Positions 38,129 through 48,057 of a DNA stretch of 64,000 nt are shown here, piece after piece. The notes below the pieces were generated by a model. It had not been told where the DNA came from. It saw only the letters and a list, made by a program, of their open reading frames with translations, and searched no databases. The DNA lies in NCBI GenBank assembly GCA_024680915.1, contig JAILBN010000097.1, positions 1-64,000 on the forward strand, written 5' to 3'. This DNA is from Treponemataceae bacterium. GTDB taxonomy: Bacteria > Spirochaetota > Spirochaetia > Treponematales > Treponemataceae. The first letter of the stretch is position 1. The number at the start of each line of letters is the position of its first letter. A program made the position numbers and the translations under genes.

Positions 38129-41100
38129 ATGCCCGGAATGAAACAGCTGAAGAAATTCAGCGATGATATCACACAGCTTGGAAAAGAACTCATACGCCGC
38201 CAGGAAAAGGGGGAAACCTTTCCCCATGTCGATTTCCCAAAAGGAATATCAGATGCCGATGATTCCGATGACTTCGTGTTCGGACTTCCTGTCACGAACC
38301 CGTCACAGTCAGGGGGAAGCTCTAGTCCTGCTTCTGAAGATTCAGCAGGTGCTCCTGACGATGCCTCCATCTCTGTAGACGACATCCTGGGCGCCTCTGG
38401 AGCTTCGAATTCAGGAGAGGAAGAGCAGGAGTTCGATATAGAAGCCTTGCTGGCAGAGGCCCGGGGTGAAACTCCTGCTCCTGCAAAAGAGAATTCCCCC
38501 GCTGCCGATGCAGCCATACCTTTCGGCAGTCAAGACTCTGTTCCCTCTGCTTCTGACAATAATACTGTTCCAGACTTTTCAGCTGATAATCCCTTCTCTC
38601 TTCCGGGTATGAGTCTGGACAACCCATCTGAGGTACCTGATATTGATGCACTTCTTTCCGGTTTTGCAGATGATGTTGATACTCCTGATTTGAATCTGAA
38701 TGATAATCCAGCTTCCGAACCAGAACCTGATGATATCCTCAATACCCTTGCGACATCTGATTTTTCTTCTGCCGGGAAGTTTTCTGAAGCAAATCTTACT
38801 GATGGAGAGGATTTCTCTTCTGAGCCCAGTGAGTCTGATTTTGAAGTTCAGGCTGCCGATGATGGCCAGAATGATTTAGGAAACCTGTTCGCAGGGCTGG
38901 ATTTGCCAGATACAGCCAGCTCTGAGCCTGAGCTTTCTGCTCCTGCTGGGGAAGCGGCTGCTGCAGACAATTCTGGTTTTACGGAAGATTTTTCTCTGCC
39001 GGATTTTGACCTGCCTCCTGTTGATGAAGGCGGTAGAGATTCTATAGATACATCTGCAGATATTCTTGCAGATGTTCCTGCCCCGGATACTTCCCCTGCA
39101 GGGGATATCCCAGATTTTGGGCTTGATGATGATATTTTCAAGACTCCCCTTGAGCCTGAGACTGCTTCGGAAGCTGCTCCGGTCTCTTCTGATGAGCCTG
39201 CAATCCCTTCTTCCCCGGAAGATACGTCATCCTCCGATGATTTTAATTTTGATCTGCCTGATTTTGATGCACCCTCTATGGATACAGGGGATGCTGCCTC
39301 TTCTGGAAGTGATTTTGACATTTCTTCTATGGAAATGCCTGACTCCGTCTCTGATTTCGACATGCCTCTTCCTGATGCAGCTACGGCAGCGGCTTCTGAT
39401 GAAGATGACTTATTCGCAACTCCGTCAACTTCCTCATCTTCTTCTGGCGGTGGGCTTTCGCTGTCCGTAGATTCTGAACCTGAAAGCGGCAGCTTTGAGC
39501 TGCCACCCCTTGATGATCCCTTTGCAATACCTCCTGGAGGAGATTTCTCTTCTACAGATTCTGCTTCTCCTTCAGATGATTCCTCCTCTTTTGAAATGCC
39601 TGAGGCTCCGGATTTCGGGGAGATGAGCGAATTTTCTATGAATACGCCTGAGATCTCCGGGGATACAGGTTCTTTTGATTCTATCGACAATGATTTCTCT
39701 ATTCCCGGTTTTTCTGGGGATTCTGATTTTGACCTTATTCCTCCAGAGATCACAGAAAATAAAACTACAACAAGTCAAAAAGTTGAGACTAAAACAGGAA
39801 GAAAAAGAAAACAAAAAGCAGTAAGAGAAAAAAATGAGCTTACGGAGGAAGAGTACGACAGCTTCAAGAAGAGCCTGAAGGATTATCCTCTTAATCTCCG
39901 CATAGCATTGCAGGAGATAATCGTCAATCCGGATTTTACTGAAGAACCGATAATGAAAGTTATCGATATGGTGATCGGTAAGACCCCGGCGCGTACTCTG
40001 GCGAATTATCTCGAAAAAGAAAGCCTTGTGGATTATGCGATTCCCGTTCCGGCGAATTACGAGAAACGTACCGTCGCCGAGTACGAGGAATACAAGAAAT
40101 CCCTTGAATACCGTCTGAAAAACCGGATAATCCCCATTGCCATAATCAGTGTGGTTTCCGTTCTTTTCATATGGCTTTTCTCCTTCCTTATAGCTCGTTT
40201 CGTTGTCCGTCCTGTAAAGGCTGAGATGCTTTATAAGGAAGGATATACTCTTATTGAGAACGGCCTCTATCCTCAGTCAGAAGTTAAATTCAATGAGGCT
40301 GTATATTATAAAGCAAAGAAAAACTGGTTCTATGAGTATGCCAGGTCATATTGTGACAATAAACAGTATGAAAGGGCAGGAAAAATGTATGAGCGGCTTA
40401 TAGAGAGCTATGATTACGAGAAGAAGGCTGGCCTTGAATATGCCAGGATGGAGCTTGATGAGCTTTCGGACTATGGCAAGGCTGAAGAAATAACAAGAAG
40501 ATATGTGCTTGACCATCATATAAACGATGCGGATGGAATGCTTCTTCTTGGAGATATCTACCTAGACTGGGCTACGAACAGTGACAGTTCCAAATTCGAG
40601 GATGCCCGCATCGCCTATGCTGATCTTATGGCTGTTCATGGGCAGAATGATCAGTATCTTTCCAGGATGATGCGTTATTTCATAAGGACAGATCAAATTC
40701 GTGAGGTTCTCCCGTTAAAGAGTTATTTCTATCCCCGTCTTGAGAAGGAGCCTCTTGAGGATCAGGATCTTGTGGAGCTGAGTGGTTATCTGCTTGATAA
40801 ACAGTTCGGTTACCTTGCTCCTGCTGATGAATTCCTCCGCAGTTCCATCGAGGATGTCAGGGATCTGTTGGAAAAAGCTGTTATTAATGCTCCTGAGATT
40901 CCTGAGGCTACTTATAACCTTGGACGTTATTTCGTGGAGAATGGGAATAATGAGGCCGCTATGGCTATCCTTCAGGAGTCTCTCGGGGTTTTTGATTCAG
41001 CAGGAAAAAGGACTCATGACCGGATCCTGCGCAATATAAATGCCTACAGGCTGATCGGTGAGCTTAAGGCTGATGCTCAGCAGTATCTTGATGCGGAGCA

Positions 41101-41836
41101 GATGTACGTCACAGGAATTGATATGTTCACGAGCGAGCAGAAAAGAAGCGGACTTGCCTCCGATGAGAATGTGGGTATCCTCTATTCTGATATAGCAGAT
41201 TTGGACTATTTTATTTCCGGTGATATGGATTCTGCCTTGATTAATTATCAGTATTCTGTTGATAATAACAACGATACTCCGTCTATCCGTTACAAGATGG
41301 GATATATCAATTATGTCAACGGAGACACCAGCGATGCCCTTGATTCATTTATAAAGACTATAACTGAGTTACCTGCAGAGCGTAATACTCTTTTTGCTCT
41401 GGGCAATACCTTGGTCATGAGGGACAGTTCTTCTGCCGCCCAAGGATACTACGAGAAGCTTATAGATATTCTGGACAGAGAAAAAGAAACGACAGGGGTT
41501 CTTTATCCCCAGCTTAGGGAAGAGCAGGGCAGCCTTGTTGAAATGTATATGAAAACTGCCAATAATCTTGGTGTGACTCTTTCCCGGCTGGCAAAGAGGA
41601 ATTCTGATAGTATGTATAATGCCCGAGCTATGAGCCTGCTTACAGAATCTACACGGGCATGGGATGCTTTGACCCGTAATCAGGCTACCATGATCAGACT
41701 TGAGGGAACTAACCTGGCAGCTCAGAATCTTAAGTATTTGACGGTTCCAAACAGTTCTTATGAGCCTGAAATATATACCTCCATTCCGAGAGTTCTTTAT
41801 GGAGAAAAAATGTTGAGTCAGCCCGATTTTGAATGA
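38129..41836 (+). CDS. Large TPR-containing membrane protein with long acidic low-complexity N-terminus
   Basis: About 540 aa D/S/E/P-rich region, basic patch (TGRKRKQKAVREKNE), TM IIPIAIISVVSVLFIWLFSFLIARFVV, then TPR-like repeats. Confidence 0.85.
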   Translation: MPGMKQLKKFSDDITQLGKELIRRQEKGETFPHVDFPKGISDADDSDDFVFGLPVTNPSQSGGSSSPASEDSAGAPDDASISVDDILGASGASNSGEEEQEFDIEALLAEARGETPAPAKENSPAADAAIPFGSQDSVPSASDNNTVPDFSADNPFSLPGMSLDNPSEVPDIDALLSGFADDVDTPDLNLNDNPASEPEPDDILNTLATSDFSSAGKFSEANLTDGEDFSSEPSESDFEVQAADDGQNDLGNLFAGLDLPDTASSEPELSAPAGEAAAADNSGFTEDFSLPDFDLPPVDEGGRDSIDTSADILADVPAPDTSPAGDIPDFGLDDDIFKTPLEPETASEAAPVSSDEPAIPSSPEDTSSSDDFNFDLPDFDAPSMDTGDAASSGSDFDISSMEMPDSVSDFDMPLPDAATAAASDEDDLFATPSTSSSSSGGGLSLSVDSEPESGSFELPPLDDPFAIPPGGDFSSTDSASPSDDSSSFEMPEAPDFGEMSEFSMNTPEISGDTGSFDSIDNDFSIPGFSGDSDFDLIPPEITENKTTTSQKVETKTGRKRKQKAVREKNELTEEEYDSFKKSLKDYPLNLRIALQEIIVNPDFTEEPIMKVIDMVIGKTPARTLANYLEKESLVDYAIPVPANYEKRTVAEYEEYKKSLEYRLKNRIIPIAIISVVSVLFIWLFSFLIARFVVRPVKAEMLYKEGYTLIENGLYPQSEVKFNEAVYYKAKKNWFYEYARSYCDNKQYERAGKMYERLIESYDYEKKAGLEYARMELDELSDYGKAEEITRRYVLDHHINDADGMLLLGDIYLDWATNSDSSKFEDARIAYADLMAVHGQNDQYLSRMMRYFIRTDQIREVLPLKSYFYPRLEKEPLEDQDLVELSGYLLDKQFGYLAPADEFLRSSIEDVRDLLEKAVINAPEIPEATYNLGRYFVENGNNEAAMAILQESLGVFDSAGKRTHDRILRNINAYRLIGELKADAQQYLDAEQMYVTGIDMFTSEQKRSGLASDENVGILYSDIADLDYFISGDMDSALINYQYSVDNNNDTPSIRYKMGYINYVNGDTSDALDSFIKTITELPAERNTLFALGNTLVMRDSSSAAQGYYEKLIDILDREKETTGVLYPQLREEQGSLVEMYMKTANNLGVTLSRLAKRNSDSMYNARAMSLLTESTRAWDALTRNQATMIRLEGTNLAAQNLKYLTVPNSSYEPEIYTSIPRVLYGEKMLSQPDFE

Positions 41837-41877
41837 CGGTTTGAGCAGAGTATACTTCTTCTTCTGATGGTGATGCA

Positions 41878-42549
41878 ATGAAAAAGTTTATGGACAGAAT
41901 AAAAAAAATCAGACCGACAGGGTGCAGACTTTATGAGAGCGGGCTTGCCGGAATTGAGCAGCGAAAACGTTTCTATACTATAGCCAAAGAGTTGTTCAGA
42001 AAATTGATACACATGGGGACGGCTTTTGTTCCTCTGGTCCTATATTTTTCCAGGAGTCTTATAATATTCCTTCTTATAGCGGCTCTTGTGCTTTATTCCG
42101 CATCTGAGTTTCTCCGCCTTTCCGGCAAGACCGTTCCTGTAGTTTCTAAGATTACGGAAGCTGCCGCTCGTAAACGAGATTCCGATAAATTCGTTCTAGG
42201 GCCTGTAACCTTGTGCTTGGGTGTGCTTTCAACTGTCCTTATGTTCGACTTTAAGACCGCATCTGCCGGTATTTTCGCCCTTGCCTTCGGAGACGGTCTT
42301 GCCAGTCTTTCCGGAAAGTTCATGGGGCAGTGCGTAATTCCATTTACCCATGGAAAAACTGCGGCAGGAAGCCTGGCCTGTTTTATCGCCATCTTTATCT
42401 CTTCCTATGCGGTTTTCGGCTCATGTTCTTTGTCTTTGACAGTGGCTGCGGTCGGAATGCTGATAGAGCTGCTTCCACTCCGTGATTTTGATAATTTGCT
42501 TATTCCTCTGGCAGTATCGTCAGTTATTCGTTTCGGCCTCTTTTTTTGA
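41878..42549 (+). CDS. Dolichol/phytol kinase-like (SEC59/CDP-alcohol type) membrane protein
   Basis: FRKLIHMGTAFVPLVLYF...FALAFGDGLASLSGKFMGQCVIPFTHGKTAAGSLACFIAIF. Confidence 0.8.
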   Translation: MKKFMDRIKKIRPTGCRLYESGLAGIEQRKRFYTIAKELFRKLIHMGTAFVPLVLYFSRSLIIFLLIAALVLYSASEFLRLSGKTVPVVSKITEAAARKRDSDKFVLGPVTLCLGVLSTVLMFDFKTASAGIFALAFGDGLASLSGKFMGQCVIPFTHGKTAAGSLACFIAIFISSYAVFGSCSLSLTVAAVGMLIELLPLRDFDNLLIPLAVSSVIRFGLFF

Positions 42550-42634
42550 AAAAGCACAAGGGTAAAATTGAAGGTGCCCCAAGGATTTGGAGCAAGTTTT
42601 GAAGGTATGCTTCAGGACTCTGTTTCCAAAGTTT

Positions 42635-43453
42635 TTATTTCCAAAGATAGTAGGTATGAAGCACCTTGAAATAGAAGATTGTTCCTGTTGATATTAGGAT
42701 AAGGCCTGTAGCTACCGGAAAAATACTGCTCGTCAGTGTCAGACATACATATCCTGAAAAAAGCAGTATATAGGCTATCATCGTTTTGATTTTTCTATTG
42801 AATAAAAAGGCAAAGACCGTCACTGCGGCAAGAAAAAAGAACATTATGTATAGGATTTGGTGAAAACTCGTCCTGACCATTATGGAGGGAAGTATCGTTC
42901 TTGTATCTATGGCCACCGCAGAGGCAAGTATGAAAGAGATCGCCAGGGCTATTACGATGTTTCTGTCCGCTTCCTGAATCTTATCATCCGCTGAAAAAAC
43001 CGAAGAGAAGAGAAGACTGAGCACTGCAAGTATTCTACCGGCAAAAACGAATTTTCCTATGTATATCAGGAAATCGGAATAGCCGTCCCACAGATTGAAG
43101 AGGGGTATGCATAGCCTAAGTGGCTCGAACATGCAGCCTGCAAGGAAACCCAGAAAATACAATATCTCAGGAGACTGCGTTTTCTCGAAGACGTATGTTA
43201 TTATCATGCATGTAAGAGGTGTGTATATGGCGAGTATGGCTACGGCTCCCAGGGCTGCATATGAATAAGGCTGGAAAAAAGAATGGACTATTGATTTTAC
43301 AGAACTGTTGTCAAGGATGAAATCTGTGAATTCCAAGGGTATGTTATGCTCTGTGAAAAGACGGTACAGAAAGAAAGCTAGGAATATGATGAACTGGCTC
43401 ACAGAAATAGTTGAAAGAGTTTTCATGAGCCTGTTTCGGGAATTCAGTGTCAT
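42635..43453 (-). CDS. Polytopic membrane protein of unknown function
   Basis: Seven or more hydrophobic segments; start refined to 43453. Confidence 0.7.
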   Translation of the reverse strand: MTLNSRNRLMKTLSTISVSQFIIFLAFFLYRLFTEHNIPLEFTDFILDNSSVKSIVHSFFQPYSYAALGAVAILAIYTPLTCMIITYVFEKTQSPEILYFLGFLAGCMFEPLRLCIPLFNLWDGYSDFLIYIGKFVFAGRILAVLSLLFSSVFSADDKIQEADRNIVIALAISFILASAVAIDTRTILPSIMVRTSFHQILYIMFFFLAAVTVFAFLFNRKIKTMIAYILLFSGYVCLTLTSSIFPVATGLILISTGTIFYFKVLHTYYLWK

Positions 43454-43459
43454 ATTTAA

Positions 43460-43488
43460 AGAATAACCGTAAGATAAATTTATGTAAA
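43460..43488 (-). promoter_or_regulatory. Promoter predicting leaderless mRNA (gene 42635..43453)
   Basis: Minus strand: TTTACA-17-TATTCT, 6 nt before ATG 43453. Confidence 0.55.
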
Positions 43489-43593
43489 GCACGTTATTAT
43501 AAAAACCGAAAATAAAAGGAGATATGATAAGGATTGTGTCTGAGTGATCCTTATCGACTCTTTTTATATAATGATTTTCTTGGGAGTGTTCTT

Positions 43594-44304
43594 ATGAAGC
43601 GTGTTTTATTTCTTGTTTTTAGCTTTTGTTTTTTTTGCGGAACGCTTTTTGCAGGAGATGTGGCTGTATTCGATGATATAGGCTTTTCTGCGGACGGAAA
43701 GACATACCTGTTCGGTCAGTATGGTACGACGGATAAGACTTTCTGCGGATATGCCGAGATTTATGCCGTTGATATAGAAAGCAATTCCTTTAAAACAAAC
43801 GGTATCTATAGGACCAATGCGACAGAGGCGACTGCTGGAAAAAGTGGGGCATCTATTTATGACAGTCTTAAGAAGAAGAATGCTGCTTGGCTTGATTCCT
43901 GGAAATCGACTCCTGCGGAGCTCAGCGAGGTTCTTTATATAAGACCCTATAACACGAAAGCTGCGGAGGATGAGGTCCTTGTCAGGGATTTCGAGCATTC
44001 CTCCTCTGCCAATACGATTCAGTACAGTTTTAAGCTTATGCCCTATAAGGAAGGGACAGGAGCTTCTATTTATTCTTCTTTTTATATAACAGTGGAGAAA
44101 AGAGATTCAGCTGGAAAGCTCTTGGGGAAAACCGTGGCTGGCAGTCCTGATGTAAAGCGACGCGGTATCAGTGGTTACGCTATAGAGAAAATAATGTGTG
44201 ACAAGACAGGAACTAAGTTCGTTATCGTCATAGAGAAAATAAGCGAGGAAGAGAATGCTGCTCCCTCCGTACGTTATATGGTTGAGACCTTCGTGCTGAA
44301 ATAA
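43594..44304 (+). CDS. Secreted protein, DUF2259-like
   Basis: Signal peptide MKRVLFLVFSFCFFCGTLFAG; FDDIGFSADGKTYLFGQYGTTDKTFCGYAEIYAVDI; GGAG SD. Confidence 0.75.
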   Translation: MKRVLFLVFSFCFFCGTLFAGDVAVFDDIGFSADGKTYLFGQYGTTDKTFCGYAEIYAVDIESNSFKTNGIYRTNATEATAGKSGASIYDSLKKKNAAWLDSWKSTPAELSEVLYIRPYNTKAAEDEVLVRDFEHSSSANTIQYSFKLMPYKEGTGASIYSSFYITVEKRDSAGKLLGKTVAGSPDVKRRGISGYAIEKIMCDKTGTKFVIVIEKISEEENAAPSVRYMVETFVLK

Positions 44305-44339
44305 GATTGAGAGTTCTGAAAAGCACTAAGGTCATGCTT

Positions 44340-44813
44340 TCAGTCTGCCGGGTATTCGAAACAGGGGTCTGTCTTGAGTATTCCGGCATATTTTTTTGCC
44401 TCATACTTTGCCACAGCAAGGTTGTGGAGCAGATAGTTCCCACAGGCTTCCGGGCTTGTTCCTGGAATTTCTCCTGTAAAGTCCCCAGCATATTCAAAAG
44501 CCTTTATCATCAGATCTCCTATCTCACTGCATTCATACTTTCCCTTTATGATCAGGTAGAAGCCTGTCAGGCAGCCCATGGGTCCCCAGTAAATGATGCG
44601 GTCTTTCCATTCATCATTGTTCCTGAGGTATGTGGCTATCAAATGTTCCAGAGTATGAATGGCAGGAAGGTTTACACAAGGCTCTATGTTTGGTTTTTTC
44701 ATCCTTATGTCATATGTTGTGATTTCCTCATCTCCTGCCCTGTCGATCCTTGATACATAGACTCCGGGCTTCAGTTTCGTATGGTCAACGGTAAAGCTTG
44801 GTATGAGTTTCAT
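44340..44813 (-). CDS. luxS: S-ribosylhomocysteine lyase
   Basis: SFTVDHTKLKPGVYVSR, HTLEHLIATYLRN, GPMGCLTGFYL; AAGGAGGTG SD. Confidence 0.94.
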   Translation of the reverse strand: MKLIPSFTVDHTKLKPGVYVSRIDRAGDEEITTYDIRMKKPNIEPCVNLPAIHTLEHLIATYLRNNDEWKDRIIYWGPMGCLTGFYLIIKGKYECSEIGDLMIKAFEYAGDFTGEIPGTSPEACGNYLLHNLAVAKYEAKKYAGILKTDPCFEYPAD

Positions 44814-44832
44814 ATAAAGCACCTCCTTAGAT

Positions 44833-45273
44833 TTATTCTTTTTTTCCTTCTATCTCTCTGAAAAGCTGGCATACTTTCTTGTCGCCTTCAATCAGCGTCC
44901 TTAAGTAAACCCTGTCTTTAAGCGGAATTTCTTGCCAGGAGGCTTCCAAGAAAAGGGCCTCCGCTGCTTTTCCGCACATTTCCTTTTTTTCATCTTTCTC
45001 ATTATTGCCAAGAAAGAACTGTACGAACAGATACTTGCCCGCAGGTATTATCCCCTCTGGAGTTTTCCCTTCCTTCAGCCTTGCTCCTGGTTCAAGACCA
45101 TATCCGCACCATTCTTCATCTGTAAGGAAACACTTCCTGTCAGGATTCATGTCTTTCATGCTGACCCTGTTCGTAAAAATAGAAAGCTCCTCTGTTCTCA
45201 TAATCGCAGTTTCCTGGTCTTCTGTGAAAAGGAGGTCTTGGTATAGCGTAAGGTTTTTTATTTCAAAAGTCAT
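44833..45273 (-). CDS. Hypothetical protein (possible GyrI/AraC-effector-like fold)
   Basis: MTFEIKNLTLYQDLLFTEDQ...GIIPAGKYLFVQFFLG; start refined to 45273. Confidence 0.6.
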   Translation of the reverse strand: MTFEIKNLTLYQDLLFTEDQETAIMRTEELSIFTNRVSMKDMNPDRKCFLTDEEWCGYGLEPGARLKEGKTPEGIIPAGKYLFVQFFLGNNEKDEKKEMCGKAAEALFLEASWQEIPLKDRVYLRTLIEGDKKVCQLFREIEGKKE

Positions 45274-45279
45274 ACCATA

Positions 45280-45308
45280 AGTATACAGTTTGTGACCTAG
45301 AAAGATAA
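45280..45308 (-). promoter_or_regulatory. Promoter predicting leaderless mRNA (gene 44833..45273)
   Basis: Minus strand: TTATCT-17-TATACT, 6 nt before ATG 45273. Confidence 0.55.
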
Positions 45309-45427
45309 AGAGAATTTCAAGGAGTTTTTTTTGTAAAAGATGAAAAAATCGAAAAACACATTCGTATAAGTATAGAAATGATATTTTTTGAAATTGACTT
45401 GAATATCTGTAAAAAACAGGAGGTAAT

Positions 45428-46558
45428 ATGTCTAAGGAAAGACTTTTCAGATTTCTTGGCGAGATAGCCATTATTGCGGGGACTGTATCGGCTCTTTGTT
45501 TTCCGGTAACAGCTGCTTCTTGCAGGGTCAGTCCTGAAGGAGTGACTATCATCGGAGGCGACTATGTTTCCCCAAAATTGCTGGATTTTGTCGTAACCGG
45601 AAGGGATTCTCTCAAGCTTGTTTTTACTGATGAAATTCAGCTGAACAGTATGTATATAAGTCCCTCCTCAGCTGATGCTTCAGCCTTCGAGGCTTCAAGG
45701 ATAGATATGAATATCCTTGATATAGAAAAAACAAACGTGGATGAAGGTGTGGAGTATAAGCTTATTATGCCTGAAAAAACAGTGAGTGGAAAAGAATATG
45801 TGCTTTTTGCCGAGGCTGAGGACAGTAAGGGTAATACTCTTTCTTTTTCTTCTGCCTTTTATGGATATAACGAACTTGTCCCTAAGCTTATTTTAAGCGA
45901 GGTTAGGACAGAAGCTTCAAAGCCCAAGCCGGAATTCGTGGAATTCTACTGCCTTTCAGAAGGAAATACAGGAGGAATGGTGATTGAGATGGTTTATAAA
46001 TCGGCTTCTTTCAAATATACCTTTCCTCCTGCCTATGTTCACGCCGGCGAGTATATAGTACTTCACCTACGGAGCTACGATGATCAGAAAGCATCCTGTC
46101 TGGATGAGACTGAGTCTGATGTCTTGTCCCTCTCCTCCTCTTCAGCCGCGGACTCCTGTCCCAATGCCAGGGATTTCTGGTGCCCGGAAAATAACAAAGT
46201 CATAGGTAAAACTTCTGTTTTCCTCTTGTGGGAGAGGAGTCGTGGCAGGATGATAGATGCCCTTCTTATTGCTGAATCGGAGAAGGAGAGCTGGCCTTCA
46301 GCCGCGGCCGGCGATGCGGCCCAAAAGGCTGTCCTTGCTGACGTGTGGATAGATGGACCTTCTGTTACTGATGCGGTTTGTTCTGACAAGGTGACGGCTA
46401 CCAGGACTGTCTCAAGACAGAATATAGCTGAAATTGCGGATTCTTTACCTGATCCCGATTTTATCTGGCCTGTTCCTGTTTCAGCCTCTGACTGGATTGT
46501 CGTAGCGACAAGCCAGGCGACTCCTGGAAAGGAGAATTCCTCTAAGCCCCATTATTAA
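45428..46558 (+). CDS. Hypothetical exported protein, possibly lamin-tail-domain-like
   Basis: AGGAGG SD; hydrophobic N-terminus; LILSEVRTEASKPKPEFVEFYCLSEGNTGGMVIEM resembles the start of LTD domains. Confidence 0.6.
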   Translation: MSKERLFRFLGEIAIIAGTVSALCFPVTAASCRVSPEGVTIIGGDYVSPKLLDFVVTGRDSLKLVFTDEIQLNSMYISPSSADASAFEASRIDMNILDIEKTNVDEGVEYKLIMPEKTVSGKEYVLFAEAEDSKGNTLSFSSAFYGYNELVPKLILSEVRTEASKPKPEFVEFYCLSEGNTGGMVIEMVYKSASFKYTFPPAYVHAGEYIVLHLRSYDDQKASCLDETESDVLSLSSSSAADSCPNARDFWCPENNKVIGKTSVFLLWERSRGRMIDALLIAESEKESWPSAAAGDAAQKAVLADVWIDGPSVTDAVCSDKVTATRTVSRQNIAEIADSLPDPDFIWPVPVSASDWIVVATSQATPGKENSSKPHY

Positions 46559-46605
46559 AAAAATCCCTCCGGTATTTTTTTACTGCCGGAGGGACCTTTT
46601 GAAGG
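46556..46605. terminator. Intrinsic terminator
   Basis: TCCCTCCGG...CCGGAGGGA hairpin with A and T tracts. Confidence 0.75.
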
Positions 46606-46656
46606 GTAAACTTATGAGCTGTCAGAGCTTATCGTCGAGATGCCCTGCTTGCTTGA

Positions 46657-48057
46657 TCAGTCTTGTACTGGACGTTTTTTATAATTCCTTATGCTGCAGA
46701 TCAAAGCATGAAGGCTACAAAGGCATAGTACAACGATTACCAGTGGTGCGGTTGATTTTATCAAGGCGATGATAAAAGCTCCGGACAGGAGTTTCGCTCC
46801 GTTATATTGAGGATTACCAAGGATTACGGAATAATCTGGCAATATCATCTCGTTATAGGCTTGCAGCATCTCTTTGAAGGTTCCGAAAAGCTCGTTTGTT
46901 TTCTTATCTACTGTGCTTATGATGGACATAATATCATTTGCTGGGGAGCCTTCATTGGCTGAATTAAGTTTTTCCAGATAAAGCTCATATCTGTCCATAT
47001 CGGCATCAATTTCTACCAGGTCATCAGAAAGGGTTCTTTTTCTGTCTACCAAGCTTTCATAGGTAATCTTGGAGTTACTGTCGATTTTTACCATAGAATC
47101 GCCAGAACCGATATAAAGGACTTGATCCGTTTGGTAAGAATTGATCAAAGCTTCAAGCTCCTTGAGGTTTTCTTCCTTATAGGTCTTTTCATTTTCCAAA
47201 AGCTGGAGCTCATATTCATACTGATTGCGTAGTCTGTCTTTGGAAGTTGTTATTCCATCCGTTATTATGACCGCTTCTGTATTAAGGATATAGTCATTCG
47301 CAATACTGTTGCAACGGAGAATAAGATCATTGAAGCTCATTCCATTATATTTGAAGGAGGAATCCAGGTCGGAAAGCTCCCTGGCATATCGTTTCAGCAG
47401 GTTGAACTTCATCTTGAGGATTTTTGTACGTTGGAAATAATCGTAGTCATCGAGGATAAGAAGTTTATTGAATTCTGATATATCCAGCACATATACATAT
47501 TCTTTCATAAAGGCTTCTTTGTAGGTCTCTGCGATTGTTTTTACGATTTTCTCCAAATCCCCGTCTGATATGGATGGGTCGAAATCATCATAGAGTTTTA
47601 TGCTGTAAGCTGTAGGATAGTAATTATTCTGCGATACGGAACGGCTCTCTGAAAAATTGTAGAGTGAATTGAATTCTTTTATTTTTTCTATCACGTCCTT
47701 GGGATAAAGACCATCAGTGGACATGTTTTGTATTATTTGCTGGGGAGTGTATTTTCCTGAGAAGCCGGCGGCGGTCAATGCTTTTGAGATAAGGTTCTCA
47801 TCCTTGATTGTATCTATGGAGAAAGCGTCGCCTGTGGGAGTCAGCTTGTAAGTCGCTCCTTCGTAAGCAAACTCTATATTGACCGAAGAGTTTCTTAGCG
47901 GTCTGTTGATGACGAAATATCCTATGCTGGCCGTTATTATTCCGACCAATACCGCACAAGCGATTACACAAATATAAATTCTGAATGCTTTCGGCATCTT
48001 GTTGTTTTTCTCGTTTTTCATAGTCGATACCTTTGTCTTTTTTGATGTTGAGCTCAT
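46657..48057 (-). CDS. Wzz/polysaccharide co-polymerase-like membrane protein (B)
   Basis: N- and C-terminal TM segments with coiled-coil middle; NIEFAYEGATYKLTPTGDAFSIDTIKDENLISKALTAAG; 4-bp overlap with the upstream paralogue. Confidence 0.65.
   Translation of the reverse strand: MSSTSKKTKVSTMKNEKNNKMPKAFRIYICVIACAVLVGIITASIGYFVINRPLRNSSVNIEFAYEGATYKLTPTGDAFSIDTIKDENLISKALTAAGFSGKYTPQQIIQNMSTDGLYPKDVIEKIKEFNSLYNFSESRSVSQNNYYPTAYSIKLYDDFDPSISDGDLEKIVKTIAETYKEAFMKEYVYVLDISEFNKLLILDDYDYFQRTKILKMKFNLLKRYARELSDLDSSFKYNGMSFNDLILRCNSIANDYILNTEAVIITDGITTSKDRLRNQYEYELQLLENEKTYKEENLKELEALINSYQTDQVLYIGSGDSMVKIDSNSKITYESLVDRKRTLSDDLVEIDADMDRYELYLEKLNSANEGSPANDIMSIISTVDKKTNELFGTFKEMLQAYNEMILPDYSVILGNPQYNGAKLLSGAFIIALIKSTAPLVIVVLCLCSLHALICSIRNYKKRPVQD

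Noticed and set aside
38848-39753. 301-aa Ser/Gly/Glu-rich minus-strand ORF
   Set aside because: Mirror of the D/S/P-rich low-complexity region in the TPR gene; no independent evidence.
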